Shown in pieces: positions 25,201 through 34,339 of a stretch of 64,000 bases of DNA (the stretch's first letter is position 1; each line of letters opens with the position of its first letter). The notes under the pieces are model-generated. The model saw nothing but the letters and a program-made list of their open reading frames with translations. It had not been told where the DNA came from and ran no database searches. The DNA comes from Pagrus major (Eukaryota > Chordata > Actinopteri > Spariformes > Sparidae), in NCBI RefSeq assembly GCF_040436345.1, contig NC_133238.1, forward strand, positions 2,951,267 to 3,015,266, written 5' to 3'. Made by a program: the position numbers and the translations under genes.

Positions 25201-25550
25201 AATAACTGTTACAGCAAGCCCAGCTAATCAGCCAAGTTCTGAGGAGGCGCTGTTAACTTTGCCGTCCAGCTCTGAGAGAGGTGTGAGCAGCAGAATCAAT
25301 AGATGCCTTATCTTAAAGCTTGGAAGGACTTTCTGAACAAAAGGGGAATTTAAATGAGAAAGTAGCCATGTGCAGTAATATAGATCATTGACGATGTCAT
25401 ACATTGAGATGCATCGTGATGCATTGAGAATCGTTTTGAGTTGTTGACAGCTGAATCACAATCGAATCAGTCCAGTGAAGATTCACACCTCTAGTAATTT
25501 CCAGTCAGCCATTTTCTCTCTCCTCCTTACTGTACCTGTACTGTAAAATT

Positions 25551-25627
<77 letters not shown>

Positions 25628-27989
25628 CTTTAGGTGTGTATTTCTATCACAGGTTTGGCCTTAAATTTAATTTAAAGTGATATTAGAAAGGTCTTAAAAA
25701 GTCTTAGATTTAACTTGATTATATCTGTAGACACCCTGTGAGAGGCAGGTGGGTTCTGGTCTAAATTATGATCTAAAAGTAGGTGGAAGTCACCCCCCAT
25801 AATTACCCTATTACCATAAAAGATCCCTAAATCTTTTAGTTTAGACTCAGGTTTCCCAAAGAAGGTGGGTTCTTCAGTATTTGGGGCATATAAATTGGCT
25901 GGTATAATAGTTTGACCTTGCATTTTAGCTAGTAAAAGGAGAACACTTCATTAAGGCATTTAAATTGCAATTGTTTATTAATTAAAGTTACAACACACTT
26001 GCTTCTATTACTACCACACTAGGCAAACGCTTGTCCCACCTAACCCTGGCACAGCTTTTAGTTTCCTCTGGCATTAGGTGTGTCTCTTGCTTGAACACTA
26101 CATCACATTTCTGGGATTTAATAAATTACATAACCTTTTTTTTTTTTTATTGGATGATGCCTTATGTTTCTTGTCATAAAATTCAATCCACTTTTATTGT
26201 CTGTTTGCATTGTGTGATCTATTGTCAAATATCTCAAACTAACAATACAAATTGAAGTCAAGCAGAAAAAATAGTATGTGTACTAAGTTGCAGATAAACA
26301 AAAACATAAATTAAAGCATTAAGAAAATGGTGCATAAAAAAAGCAAAACAAAGTCTGGGTAATCAAAACAGAACTCACCCATAGGCACTTGGAGTGCACC
26401 ACATCCACAACATAAAAACCACTTGAGTCCATGGTTCCCAACAGTGACAGCCTTCAAAAAGACAGCTGTCTAGCATTAAGCATTATTATCATAATTTGAG
26501 TGAAATTAAGATAAATTTAAAAGAGAAGAAGCAAAATGGCCCCTAACCAACCAATTGTGATGTAGGCTATATTATGCACACGCAGCCTAACACCTTCACT
26601 GTATAGACTGACCCATAATTGGCTCAGACTCAAGTATATGATAACCAACAGTAACGCTGCACCATCCACATAGAATAATTACTCTTTTGCTGAAGTTAGT
26701 GTAAGTGAAAGTTCAGCTTAGTTATGAGTAAGACCTCACTCACTGCCAGCGAGGCATTGTCCATGTCCAGTTAGCTTGACTCGTTAAATGGCTAGCGTTG
26801 GTGCGGTGAGCTAGCCCCAACTTTGCTGTGTTCGAGCTGTTTCTCATGGGAATTGCAGGTGTTTTGAGTTGGTGAGGCATCTTTGTCAGTTTACTTAGAA
26901 AATTATGATTCGAGAGAGGATGACAGTGCATTGACAGCTGGAGCCCTCTTTCAAGCTGCCATACACACTGCCCGCCTCACATGGAGTCTAATGCTTCAAA
27001 CATGATTTTATACATCATTTTAAACTTAGTGTGATTCTTGTAAATCCTGTACCTATACACTCAGCTTCTTAATTTGACAGTAGGTGCTTTTTATTTACAT
27101 TTTAATGTAACACGGTACAAAAAGCAGAGGTGTAAACTAGAATGACATTCAGTAGAGTGTATGCCTTTGCCAAGGCCTGACAGTCCCCTTTAATTCAATC
27201 AAGCTTAATTTAATATTAAACTCGATAGCCAGTGTCACTGTAAATATTAAACCACCCATAACTGCCAGCCATTATTTGAGCTCAACAGGTTTAGTACTAA
27301 AGTAGGATCAAAATTGTACTCACTCATAGATTCTAGCCACCTAAATACAACAGAGATTTTTCATCACAATCCATCCTGGGAAATTGAATTGAAAACTCGG
27401 TAAAAATTAATTTCCAGGTCCTTGAAAGGTCAGGTATCTATGAATATGTAAATATTGTTCATTTCAAGTTTACCTACAAGATGTCTCCCAATTCACTGAA
27501 AAGTCCATTCTTAGTGTCTCTGACCTGAAGGCTTCCAGTGTCCACATCACACTTATGTAAGATACTAGTTGTAACATCAGAATTCCTGCTGGTACGTCCA
27601 GGTGTTTAACTAAGACTTAATGTGAGCAGAAAGAACCCTCCCTCCCGTAATTATGAACACACACTGGGCACAGACATTATTCTGCACTGTGAGGCTCAAA
27701 CATTGAAGAGTAAAGAGTGAAAAGCTAATAAGATAAACACATTTTTGAACAGAGGGAAATGAGGCTTTTTAGTCAGGACTGCAACGTGTAATACTTGTGG
27801 CCAGTCCTGAGGGCGTATTACTTTTGCTTTTTAATTTGGAAAAAACCGACAACAAATATTCATTTTGAATATTGTAAGCTGGAAATTGTGGTGGTCTAAC
27901 TAAAAGTAATTTTGGACATTGTGAGTGTGTTTAAATGAACAATGTTTGTGTGTTTGCAGGGTCAGAGATGTAAAATGAGCAGCATCTGA
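11579..27989 (+). CDS. hsf2bp: Heat shock factor 2-binding protein / MEILB2 (nine coding exons)
   Basis: Coding exons are 11579-11629, 13680-13815, 17282-17385, 17634-17783, 18484-18628, 19982-20099, 21401-21504, 22875-23074 and 27960-27989. Phases are compatible at every junction and the sum is 345 residues plus stop (human about 334). Exons 2 to 4 give a charged, coiled-coil-like N-terminal part (VRVRKRDLEKLTTEVMQLRE, then a Q/E-rich helix). Exons 5 to 8 give the helical armadillo-like domain, with LDTLMKLLELMRPG, LMLMALYNVSINVKGLKYIS and EVCLHSLRLLQSVLLEED. These stretches match human HSF2BP almost word for word. In mammals HSF2BP binds BRCA2 and brings RAD51/DMC1 to meiotic double-strand breaks; I infer the same role here. 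The last exon encodes only nine residues. Introns hold LINE, MITE and microsatellite DNA. The gene faces ankrd10 head to head and cryaa tail to tail. Confidence 0.96.
11800..11866. repeat. Perfect hairpin: 30-bp arms, 7-nt loop
   Basis: Bases 11800-11829 are exactly complementary to 11837-11866 around the loop TGACTCG. The arms start ACATTTTAAAGATATCACCA. The flanking bases (A on the left, C on the right) do not pair, so the match is sharply bounded. It lies in hsf2bp intron 1. Confidence 0.95.
12543..12800 (+). repeat. CA-ending dispersed repeat, copy 2
   Basis: The copy shares ordered blocks with copies 1 and 3: CCATGAGTACTCAGTATTCATTACTACATT, CTTTGACAAAATCTG, ACAGACAGACATATAAACAC, ACATTTTGCCATTATGACACACACA. 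Its CA end is short and interrupted, so it is probably older than the other copies. Confidence 0.6.
13105..13380. mobile_element. MITE-like repeat in hsf2bp intron 1
   Basis: It starts GGGGCCATATTCACAAACATTCT and continues with ordered stretches (AGAATACTCTCAGAGAGCTCC-like, TTTTGAGAGCTACGATTGGTTGATCAA) seen in a common fish MITE. A second short piece with the same start (GTGGCCATATTCACCAAGAATCTT) lies at 14215-14280. Confidence 0.45.
14430..15940 (-). pseudogene. Decayed non-LTR retrotransposon (LINE) with the catalytic centre deleted
   Basis: Read on the minus strand, 15930-15640 encodes the end of an apurinic-type endonuclease (STDHHLVVSWIRWRGRLPD). Then 15470-15110 encodes the linker before reverse transcriptase (FWFASKKFWKTIWQLKEEKR, GGELLTHTLDNVGQWKGHFNELLN). 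Finally 15040-14430 matches, at DNA level, the end of the reverse transcriptase region. The polymerase palm with its catalytic aspartates is missing, apparently through a deletion near 15050, and frameshifts and stops break the rest. The layout and wording are those of a very abundant fish LINE, probably of the RTE/Rex group. It is dead and lies in hsf2bp intron 2. Confidence 0.75.
16175..16685. mobile_element. Fold-back MITE with about 150-bp inverted arms
   Basis: The left arm (GTGGGGTTGTATGAGGCACTTATCCCTAGTCAGTGTATTACC, then the CATCAGGTGACCCCGTGTGTGGAG region) pairs with the right arm (CTCCACACGGGGTTATCTGATGGTCATCTACCGCAGGTAATACACTGACTAGGGATAAGTACCTCATACAACCCCAC). The arms are about 85-90% complementary and enclose a spacer of about 200 bp without coding potential. 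It lies in hsf2bp intron 2. Confidence 0.8.
17935..18400. repeat. Unclassified repeat-like block in hsf2bp intron 4
   Basis: Purine-rich, with short recurring phrases (GGAGG, CAGGTGG, GAGGGGAGTAAGTAACTGGGACAGCGAGG). Its style resembles internal parts of fish LTR or DNA elements and is similar to 50190-50470. No frame or terminal repeats could be defined. Confidence 0.25.
18424..18473 (+). repeat. (GT)25 microsatellite adjoining the hsf2bp exon 5 acceptor
   Basis: A pure GT run stops 10 bases before the exon; the bases between are GCGTGGTGCAG. It therefore occupies the position where a polypyrimidine tract and branch site would be expected. Confidence 0.95.
20635..20862 (+). mobile_element. 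tRNA-derived SINE in hsf2bp intron 6
   Basis: The head has a pol III box A-like stretch (TGGCTCCGGGGTAGAG) and a box B (GATTCGATTCC). It is followed by the SINE body GTGTCCTTGGGCAAGATACTGAACCCCAA, TGTATGAATG repeats and GTAAGTCGTTTTGGATGAAAGCGTCTGCTAAATG. Related copies lie at 23295, 48041 and 63447. Confidence 0.75.
21965..22249 (+). repeat. CA-ending dispersed repeat, copy 3
   Basis: It shares AATGAGTACTCAGTAGTCATTAGTACATTATGA, TTGTGATGCTGTCGTGCTGACA, AGGTGTCTCCAGGACCACA with the other two copies and runs straight into (CA)33 at 22183-22249, the longest CA end of the three. Confidence 0.6.
22310..22755. mobile_element. Widespread teleost nonautonomous DNA transposon
   Basis: It has the diagnostic order TTTTACAAAGTGTTCCTGAGC, GTAGTCCTTTATACAATCGTG, GGTGAACCTCGCCCCATCCTTG, ACCTGTGGAATGTTCCAAACAG and TTTGTTGCACCTGTCCCAA. 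An opposite-strand piece of the same family is at 1098-1280. No transposase is present. It lies in hsf2bp intron 7. Confidence 0.6.
23093..23260. mobile_element. DNA-transposon fragment just after hsf2bp exon 8
   Basis: The sequence ATCAGGCATAACATTATGACCACCTGCCTAATATTGTG, followed by CCAAAACAGCTCTGACCTGTC and GGTGGGGCCTCCATGGATC, is the well-known end of an abundant fish Tc1/mariner-type repeat. It begins 19 bp after the exon 8 donor. A second piece, with the CTGACAGGTGAAGTGAATTACATTGAT part, lies at 51855-52110. Confidence 0.6.
23295..23462 (+). mobile_element. tRNA-derived SINE, truncated
   Basis: It contains CCAGTGGCTCAGGAGGTAGAG (box A region), GCTTCGATCCC (box B), GAAGTGTCCTTGGTCAAGG and GGGGCGCTTTAGA, in the same order as the fuller copy at 48041. 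Confidence 0.65.
23680..26135 (-). pseudogene. L1/Tx1-like LINE ORF2 relic, interrupted
   Basis: Reading down the minus strand, 26130-25930 encodes the endonuclease start (CDVVFKQETHLMPEETKS). Then 25923-25680 continues it with NLYAPNTEEP and the metal-site region VIMGGDFHLLLDHNLDQ, and 24930-24700 gives its C-terminal part (LISDHAPVFLSI). Bases 24500-23690 hold reverse transcriptase pieces, including a degenerate DAEKVFDRVEWQFLFSTLES, the residues before the first catalytic aspartate. Stops, frameshifts and a 71-bp AT repeat break it, and part of 25000-25640 looks inserted. It is inactive and lies within hsf2bp intron 8, antisense to the gene. Confidence 0.75.
25554..25624. repeat. (AT)35 microsatellite
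   Basis: A pure AT run splits the endonuclease region of the LINE relic. Such runs are unstable and can extrude cruciforms. Confidence 0.95.
26136..27959. other. Rest of hsf2bp intron 8
   Basis: AT-rich, without a frame of note. A GC-rich patch at 26730-26960 has repeat-like character (GTGCGGTGAGCTAGC). I see nothing else that can be supported. Confidence 0.4.
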
Positions 27990-28204
27990 TGTGGATACAG
28001 GATCTTCAGTCCAGTTCTCCTCCTGTGTTAACTTTCTTCATATCACGCTTGATCTCTCTCTTTTTTGTTATTCGTTAAACCTACATATCATTATTGAGTT
28101 ACACTGTTCATGTTTGAGCCCTCAGATTTGTTCACATGATTGTGTCTTGGATAGTTTGTTAACTGCTTAATGTTAATATGATTATACGGGTTTGTACAAG
28201 ACAC

Positions 28205-28210
28205 ATTAAA
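28205..28210 (+). terminator. Probable hsf2bp polyadenylation signal ATTAAA
   Basis: ATTAAA lies 216 bp after the hsf2bp stop codon and is followed by GT/T-rich DNA (gatgatgtttgttaactttttt), the usual downstream context. It is the common variant hexamer; no AATAAA lies between the stop codon and this point. Confidence 0.55.
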
Positions 28211-28334
28211 GATGATGTTTGTTAACTTTTTTAGAGCACTGTCTTTCTGTTTGACTTTAGTCAGTATCAGAATTAAATTGCCAAGTAGGTTTTCAACATT
28301 GAAGGAATTTGTCAGAGTATCTTGGTGCATACAA

Positions 28335-28625
28335 ACTTCAATTAACTGACATGCAGAAGTTAGACAGAAACTAGTTAGAAATTAAAATGTCATGACCAGC
28401 AGAAATTAAGCAGAAACCCATTGGAAGTTTCCTAGAAATATGTTAAAGAAATGAACAACAGTTTATAAGCTGCTTGTTGGAAAAATGCTGAATATTATTA
28501 TTAAATAATGTTGGGGTAATTTTCAAAAATATTTTGAGGCAGTTATTGTGGTAATTTGAGGGTAATTTCAAAGAAATTTCAAATATGTTACCACCTACTT
28601 ACCATGAAATTTCCAGACCTATATG
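28335..28625. repeat. Interspersed repeat matching pieces at 5.8-6.5 kb
   Basis: It is about 290 bp and begins CAATTAACTGACATGCAGAAGTTAGACAGAAACTAGTTAG, continuing through TTGGAAGTTTCCTAGAAATATG to GGGTAATTTCAAAGAAATTTCAAATATG and CATGAAATTTCCAGACC. Here the two halves matching 6205-6450 and 5755-5965 are joined, so this copy shows the likely order of the element. It lies between hsf2bp and cryaa. Confidence 0.5.
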
Positions 28626-29493
28626 ATAAAGTTTTACCCCTCAAGGATACACACATTCTGTAACACTGATTGTAAATGCAGCTTTTGATTCTGTACACGG
28701 AAACTCCACAAGGCCCTTCTTAACAGATGAGAAGGAACCATGGCTTTCCTGCACCTAAGGGATAAGGCTGTCTGGGGCAGAGAATGAGAATTTTATCAGT
28801 ACTGAGCTTTAGAAAATGATCAGCCATTTTAATGGCATTTAAGCAGTCATGTAATAGAGATAATTTGGTTGCCTGCAGCTCTTCATCTCATAGCTCACTG
28901 TGGCTCCTCTACATGTTCCAATATTACTTTTCATGAATTAAAAATAATTTGCTGACAAACAAAATATGGCAAAAATCACCAAAAGTCACCAAATGACCCA
29001 ACATCTTGTTTCATGCTAATTGTTGCTGAAGAACGATTGTAATGTCATTAACAAATAAACTGTATTTCTGTGTGTGCTTCACAATAGAAGCCACTGCATG
29101 TTGTGTTATTTGAAAACTTCTAACGTGAAGCAGCAGCGATAGAAAATGTTTGGGTTAATCCAGCTCTGATTCTGAGAGTGAACCACTGAGATTGATATCA
29201 TTAAGACCAAATTATAAACAATAGCATAGTATTACATGCTGCATCATTTTCCTTTAGTCTCTCATACATAGTTATGAATATGAATAAATAATCTGGAAGG
29301 ATTATAACTTTGGAATTCTTTATGTCTGGCCTAAGTGAAAGCATGTTCACTTACGTAGCTAATAGTACCTGGGACCCAGAAGAAGATTAGTTGTACTAAT
29401 GTCATTGTTAGCATTTAGCACAACATTGATTGGACAGAAACCTGATGTGAAAAATAAATCCTCACAGGAGTTGCTTTTGGTTAATTGTACAGC

Positions 29494-29499
29494 TTTATT
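29494..29499 (-). terminator. Probable cryaa polyadenylation signal AATAAA
   Basis: The plus-strand TTTATT reads AATAAA on the minus strand, about 560 bp after the cryaa stop codon. This would give a 3' UTR of roughly 580 bases and leave about 1.25 kb between the two convergent polyadenylation signals. Confidence 0.5.
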
Positions 29500-30060
29500 G
29501 GTTGTTTCTCTAGTTATGGACTTCTCATTAATGAGCATTGAACAAGGCCTAGATTACAGAACAGAATATATTTAAGACAAGAGAGGAGAGGGTTCAAAGA
29601 GTCAGCACAAGAATGGAAGTAGCCAGGGCCTCAGAGAACTTCACTGATGGGAAATCTGGGACAAGCCATGTGTGACATTTACCACCAAGCTTAACCCCAA
29701 CAATCTGTACTGTCAGAGGGCTCGCTCTGACACAGATCAACAACAATCAGCAGAATGAAGCATCAGGTCATGTTAATGTCTCGTCCTTAGATGAATTTTC
29801 TCCTTAAAAAGTCCAGCCGCCCCTCACTTAACCATCCTCACTGGGAGAGTTTCGGTTAATCTCAAACAATGATACTAATGTGGTAAGAATGTGCTAAGAA
29901 GAATCTACAGAGGAGAAAGTGAAGTGAGGAGGACACAGATATCCTCTAAGGGAAAGGGAGAAGAAGAAGCCAAGGGGTGGAGGATAGAGATTCTGTGGTC
30001 ATCCATCCCAGTCGATGCAGGTTGTAGGAGGGCCAAGCACCTTCCAGCATCGCTCAGCCT

Positions 30061-31901
30061 CTAAGAGGACGCAGCAGCGTTGGGCTTGTCGTCACGGGTG
30101 ACAGGGATGTTGCGCTCGCTGCGGCCGGATTCACTCCCCCCCATGATCTTTGGCCCGGTCAGAGTCAGCAGACCATCAGTTGACAGGGTGCAGGTGATTG
30201 CTGTTTGGTCAACGCTTGTGGGGAGGCGATAGCGGCGGTGAAACTCACGAGAAATGTATCCGTGGTCATCCTGAAAAGCAACAGGTTTAACAATGGCTAA
30301 AGAAAAAGTTCATAAGAATGAAACTGTCTTTATATAAATCACTATAAAATCCTACAGATTTTGTTTTAGTGTGACCAGCAGTGCTCAAAATGTCCTCACA
30401 ACTCACTGCTGGCGTTTTGAATGTCAAAAAATTGCACAGGTGAACTTCAAAATGAAATAACTATAATGAGCCGGGATAAAAGCTCGGTATTTGTAGGTAC
30501 TACAAGAAACCATCGCAACAGAACTAAACTATTGAGCAGCTCCCACAGCATAGTTCAAATGTTTTGTAGCTGAACAAAACATGTACGAAACTCATGGAAG
30601 TGCTTCATGATGTTGAAGAAACTGGGTAATTTTACAGGAGGTTAAATTCATCCTCAGGCTGACCTGTTAGATGCAGTTCATTGTACTAAGTACAATGGGG
30701 GTACAACCATTGGCTTCAAAACTTTGAATTATTCTATACTTTCCACTGGAAATTTACTAACCCCACAGTTTGGTGGAAGGGCAGTAGATGTCATGATGAT
30801 ATGTCAGTATGTCAGACATGTCGGAGTGTAACTGCTTAAAGGTAATGAAGGGGCATGATTTGACGTTCAACAGAATTATTGTAAGTGGGGGCTCTATACT
30901 TTTTTGACATTGGTCTTTTGAGGGAAATTCATCCAAAATAATAGATTTCTATCATACATACATTGACTCCATGCCATTTTAAAAGAGATGTGTATAAGAA
31001 ATATAATAGGATCACTACCTGTCTTTCTCCATGCTTGCCCTGGATCTCCACGTAGTCCTCAGTGATCTTCACACAGAGGTCGTCAGGAGAGAAGTGCTTG
31101 ACGTCCAGGTAGACTGTGAATTTATCCCTGTCGGACCTCACCTGAAGGACATAGACAAACATAGAGAGGATCGTTTGTACCATAGCCTTTTCAAAAAAAT
31201 ATTAGAGATTCAACCTCATAAAATGTTTATTCTTGAACTTTTGGAAAAGTTATTTCTTAATTTAAAGTTGTGTTTAGCACAGTAGAAGTTATGTTTAGAT
31301 GTAGAGCCATGAACTCAAAATTCTCTGAAACAAACCCAATTCAAGATATCAAATATAAATACAAAGAGGTGTAATAACTAAGCACAGATCAGGACTGTGG
31401 ATAACCAAAGTGGGAGAAGAGTATCATAACTATTGATAGTTATGCTGAAATCCTGTTTAAAAAGTTATGATGCAACACAAGTGCAATTTATACATAAAAG
31501 TACATTTACTGCTGAATAATATTTTAACTGATGTTGAAATGAGCATTGGAGTTATCCGAACATCACTAAAAACTTAGTTTTGAACACATTTCTTCACTAT
31601 ATCTGTTCTCCTATTTACATATAAGTTAAGCCAATCTACATATTTCTCCAAAGGCTCTTAACGTGCTTTCTGACATGCAGTAGCCCGAGTCTGGTCTTGT
31701 TACCTCAGAAATGCCGGAGTTGGAGGAATCCAAAAAGCTGCGGAACAGCGACTGTCTGTAATAAGGGCTGATGGTGGAGGCAGTGTAGGGGAAGAGGTCG
31801 TAGTCAAACATGCCCTCTCCAAAAAACTGGTCGAAGAGTCGGGCAGGGTAGGCAGAGCCCATGGCGCGTCTGAACCAGGGGTGCTGGATGGCAATATCCA
31901 T
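30061..31901 (-). CDS. cryaa: Alpha-A-crystallin, lens small heat shock protein (three exons)
   Basis: Coding exons on the minus strand are 31901-31704 (66 codons), 31141-31019 (41 codons) and 30270-30061 (69 codons plus stop), for 176 residues; the mammalian protein has 173. The start reads [15 protein letters not shown], followed by [10 protein letters not shown] and [13 protein letters not shown]. The alpha-crystallin domain begins near residue 65 with [18 protein letters not shown] and [11 protein letters not shown] and continues with [17 protein letters not shown]. The protein ends in a serine-rich tail (AAASS). Exon 2 is 123 nt, as in mammals, and the exon boundaries match those of the mammalian gene. 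Small heat shock proteins form large oligomers that hold damaged proteins soluble, and alphaA does this chiefly in the lens. There is no sign of the rodent-type insert exon. Three extra residues sit just before the exon 1 boundary ([10 protein letters not shown]). Confidence 0.98.
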
Positions 31902-32085
31902 AGTGACTGAAGACAGTTTGGTCGAGCTCAGCTTGGCTTGGCTTAGGGTGGCAGATGTACCTGCTCAGCTCCAGCAGGTGAAGGAAGCGAAGTGAGGAAA
32001 GATGGAGAGAATAGAATGTTGATGAAAAGCAACGAGTGAAGAATGTTTCCAGAGTGCTTTGTCCTCTGCTCTACCGCTGCCTCCT

Positions 32086-32094
32086 CTTTATATA
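32086..32094 (-). promoter_or_regulatory. cryaa TATA box
   Basis: On the minus strand the sequence reads GGTATATAAAGAGG, a consensus TATA element about 185 bp upstream of the cryaa ATG. Transcription would start near 32060, leaving an unspliced leader of about 160 bases. Alpha-A-crystallin promoters in other vertebrates also use a TATA box. Confidence 0.75.
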
Positions 32095-32166
32095 CCTGAG
32101 AGCCAGAAAGAGAGGCTTTAGCCACGATCCCTCTGGAATGGCATTATCTCATGGTAGGTTGGGCCC

Positions 32167-32176
32167 TGTCAGCAGA
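32167..32176 (-). promoter_or_regulatory. Possible half-MARE (large Maf site) upstream of cryaa
   Basis: The minus strand reads TCTGCTGACA, containing TGCTGAC, the half-site for large Maf proteins. It lies roughly 110 bp upstream of the predicted start site, close to the position of the Maf element in the mouse and chicken alphaA promoters. The match is short and position-based only. Confidence 0.35.
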
Positions 32177-32829
32177 ATCGAGGATGGGGGGGCACTGCTG
32201 GGTCCAGACCCTGGTGCGACCCAGTTCCAGCCACACACCAGACACCCAGGGCTGCCAAAACAAACCCTGATGGAGAGTGAGGAGAGGGGAGGAGGGCATG
32301 ACAGAGACAATGAGGTCAGGAAGCAAACTAAAGACACTGAGGGATTTTACCTGAATGATAATGCATCAAACAGATACACACATATCTATTCTGTCAGTCA
32401 GTCAGTGACATAATGCTGCTTTATTGTTCTGCCTGTGTAGTTGACGGAGGGCAGATTTAGCAACAATGCTGCCGAGCGACAATGGAGCAACAGCAACACA
32501 GCCAGATCACCAGAAGAGATGGTTTGGGGTGCAAGTGTATACTAGCATATCACTCAAGATGAAGTGATAGCAGCATTAAAAAAAGAGTAAGGAGAAAGAG
32601 AAATCATTATTACTATTTGGAAAAGCAAAAGTGGAAATAGTTTACTAACTGGTCCAAATAAAGGGCCAATAGGAGGACATCTTGCTGCTGTTTTTAACAG
32701 TTGTACAAGGTGTTGGCCCTTAACAACTGTCATGATGTTTTCCCGTCTGGTTGAAGCTGAGTTGAGAAAAAACCCCACTGAGGGCTGGATTCAAAATCAG
32801 ACCCAAAATCGAAGTAAAAACTTGAAATC

Positions 32830-33790
32830 ACAGACTGATCCAACTTGCGTGAATTTTATCACGGTGACTTGTGTGCCTGTTTGCACTCCCGACAGCATCT
32901 GGGCATTCTCCTGATGCGTCGGTGGAGGGTGTCCTGGGGGATCTCCTCCCAGACCTGGATCAGGGCATCAGTGAGCTCCTGGACAGTCTGTGGCAGTACT
33001 TGGCAGTGTCGGATGCACCAATACATAATGTCCCGTAGGTGCTCAATTTGATTTAGGGGAACAAGAGCGGCAGTCAATGGCATCAATGCCTTTGTCATCC
33101 AGGAACTACCTACACACTCTGGCCACATGAGGCCGGGCATTGTCCTGCACCAGGAGGAACCCAGGGCCCACTACACCAGTGTAAGGTCTATCAGCAATCA
33201 GGGTACTGTTGGCTATGACATGGAGGTCAGTGCCACCCTCCAAGGATATGCCTCCCAAGACCAAAACTGACCCACCAGCAAACCGGCATGCTGGATGATG
33301 TTACAAGCAGCAGATTGTTCACCACAGCATCTCCAGACTCTCTCACACCTGTCACATGTGCTCAGTGTGAACCTGCTCTCATCTGTGAAGAGAACGGGAC
33401 GCCAATGGCGGACCTACCAATATTGGTGTTCTCTTGGGAATGCCAATCGAGCTGCATGGTGCTGGGCTGTGAGCACAGGTCCTACTAGAGGATGTTGGGC
33501 CCTGATGGCGCTCTCATGGAGTCTGTTTCTGACAGTTTGGTGAGAAACATGCACACCTGCTGGAGGTCATTTTGTAGGGCTCCGGCAGTGCTCCTCAGGT
33601 TCCTCCTCACACAAAGGAGCAGATACCGGTCCTGCTGCTGGGTTGATGACCTTCGACGGCCCTGTCCAGCTCTCCTTGTGTAACAGCCGGTACACTCCTC
33701 CATGCTCTCGAGACTATGCTGAGGGAAACAGCAAACTGGAGGAGCTGGACTACCTGTGCAACCTGAGTGGGCTGCAGGTACCGCCTAATG
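32830..33790 (-). pseudogene. Broken Tc1-like transposase gene
   Basis: On the minus strand 33703-33490 encodes the DNA-binding part (CTRRAGQGRRRSSTQQQDRY, LRSTAGALQNDLQQ). Around 33410-33330 lies RPVLFTDESRFTLSTCDR with the first catalytic Asp, near 33150 LVQDNARPHVARVCR with the second Asp, and at 33075-32860 NQIEHLRDIMYWCI with the Glu, then the tail VQELTDALIQVWEEIPQ. The three catalytic residues survive, but a TAG interrupts after ARVCR near 33109 and frameshifts separate the other blocks, so no intact protein is possible. I could not fix its terminal inverted repeats. Confidence 0.88.
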
Positions 33791-33989
33791 CTACCAGTAG
33801 TGACAGGGACACTAGCAGAACACAAAACTAGAGAAGAATCAGCCAGGAAGGATCAGGAGAGAGCAATTGTCTGTGGCCACCACATGCAAAACCATTCCCT
33901 TATTGGGGGTTGTCTTGCTGTTGCCTCTCCATTGCACCTGTTCTCACTTCCATTCACACCAAAGCAGGTGAAAATTGATTCACAATCAC

Positions 33990-34330
33990 TTATGCTTCTT
34001 CTGTGCTACTTCTGTATCTTTTGCCATTTGGCAGCAGGGTGAAGAGACTTTGGCTGGGGTGGGTGTTATTTTAGTATCCTTTGGGCTCTGTGCAGACAGC
34101 TCACCTCAACAATATCACTGATGCTCGGAAAATGGGTACCAAAGATGTTCAGGGTAGCTATAGAGCCTTCCTGTCCTGGGCTGTGCACAAACCATGCTGC
34201 TTTGAGATATTTCCAGACAGGATGCTTGTTATTGCTCCACTGTAAAAGTTGATGAGAACTTGGCTCTGGAAGTGATGACCATTTTTGTCCATGCCTTGGT
34301 ATTTGTAGAACTACAGAGTCCACAGTAAGG
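33990..34330 (-). mobile_element. L2-like LINE 3' coding fragment, copy 1
   Basis: On the minus strand the sequence TCATCAACTTTTACAGTGGAGCAATAAC..., then CATGGTTTGTGCACAGCCCAGGACAGGAAGGCTCTA and GCTGCCAAATGGCAAAAGATAC, matches 42215-42610. The two are copies of the last part of a LINE ORF2 (fingers such as FYRGAI and LFTLLPSGKRY). Heavily mutated. Confidence 0.55.
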
Positions 34331-34339
34331 TGAAAAAGT

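Noticed and set aside
32036..32413. 125-codon plus-strand frame over the cryaa promoter
   Set aside because: It overlaps the cryaa leader, TATA box and upstream region and has no protein similarity that I can see. Chance frame.
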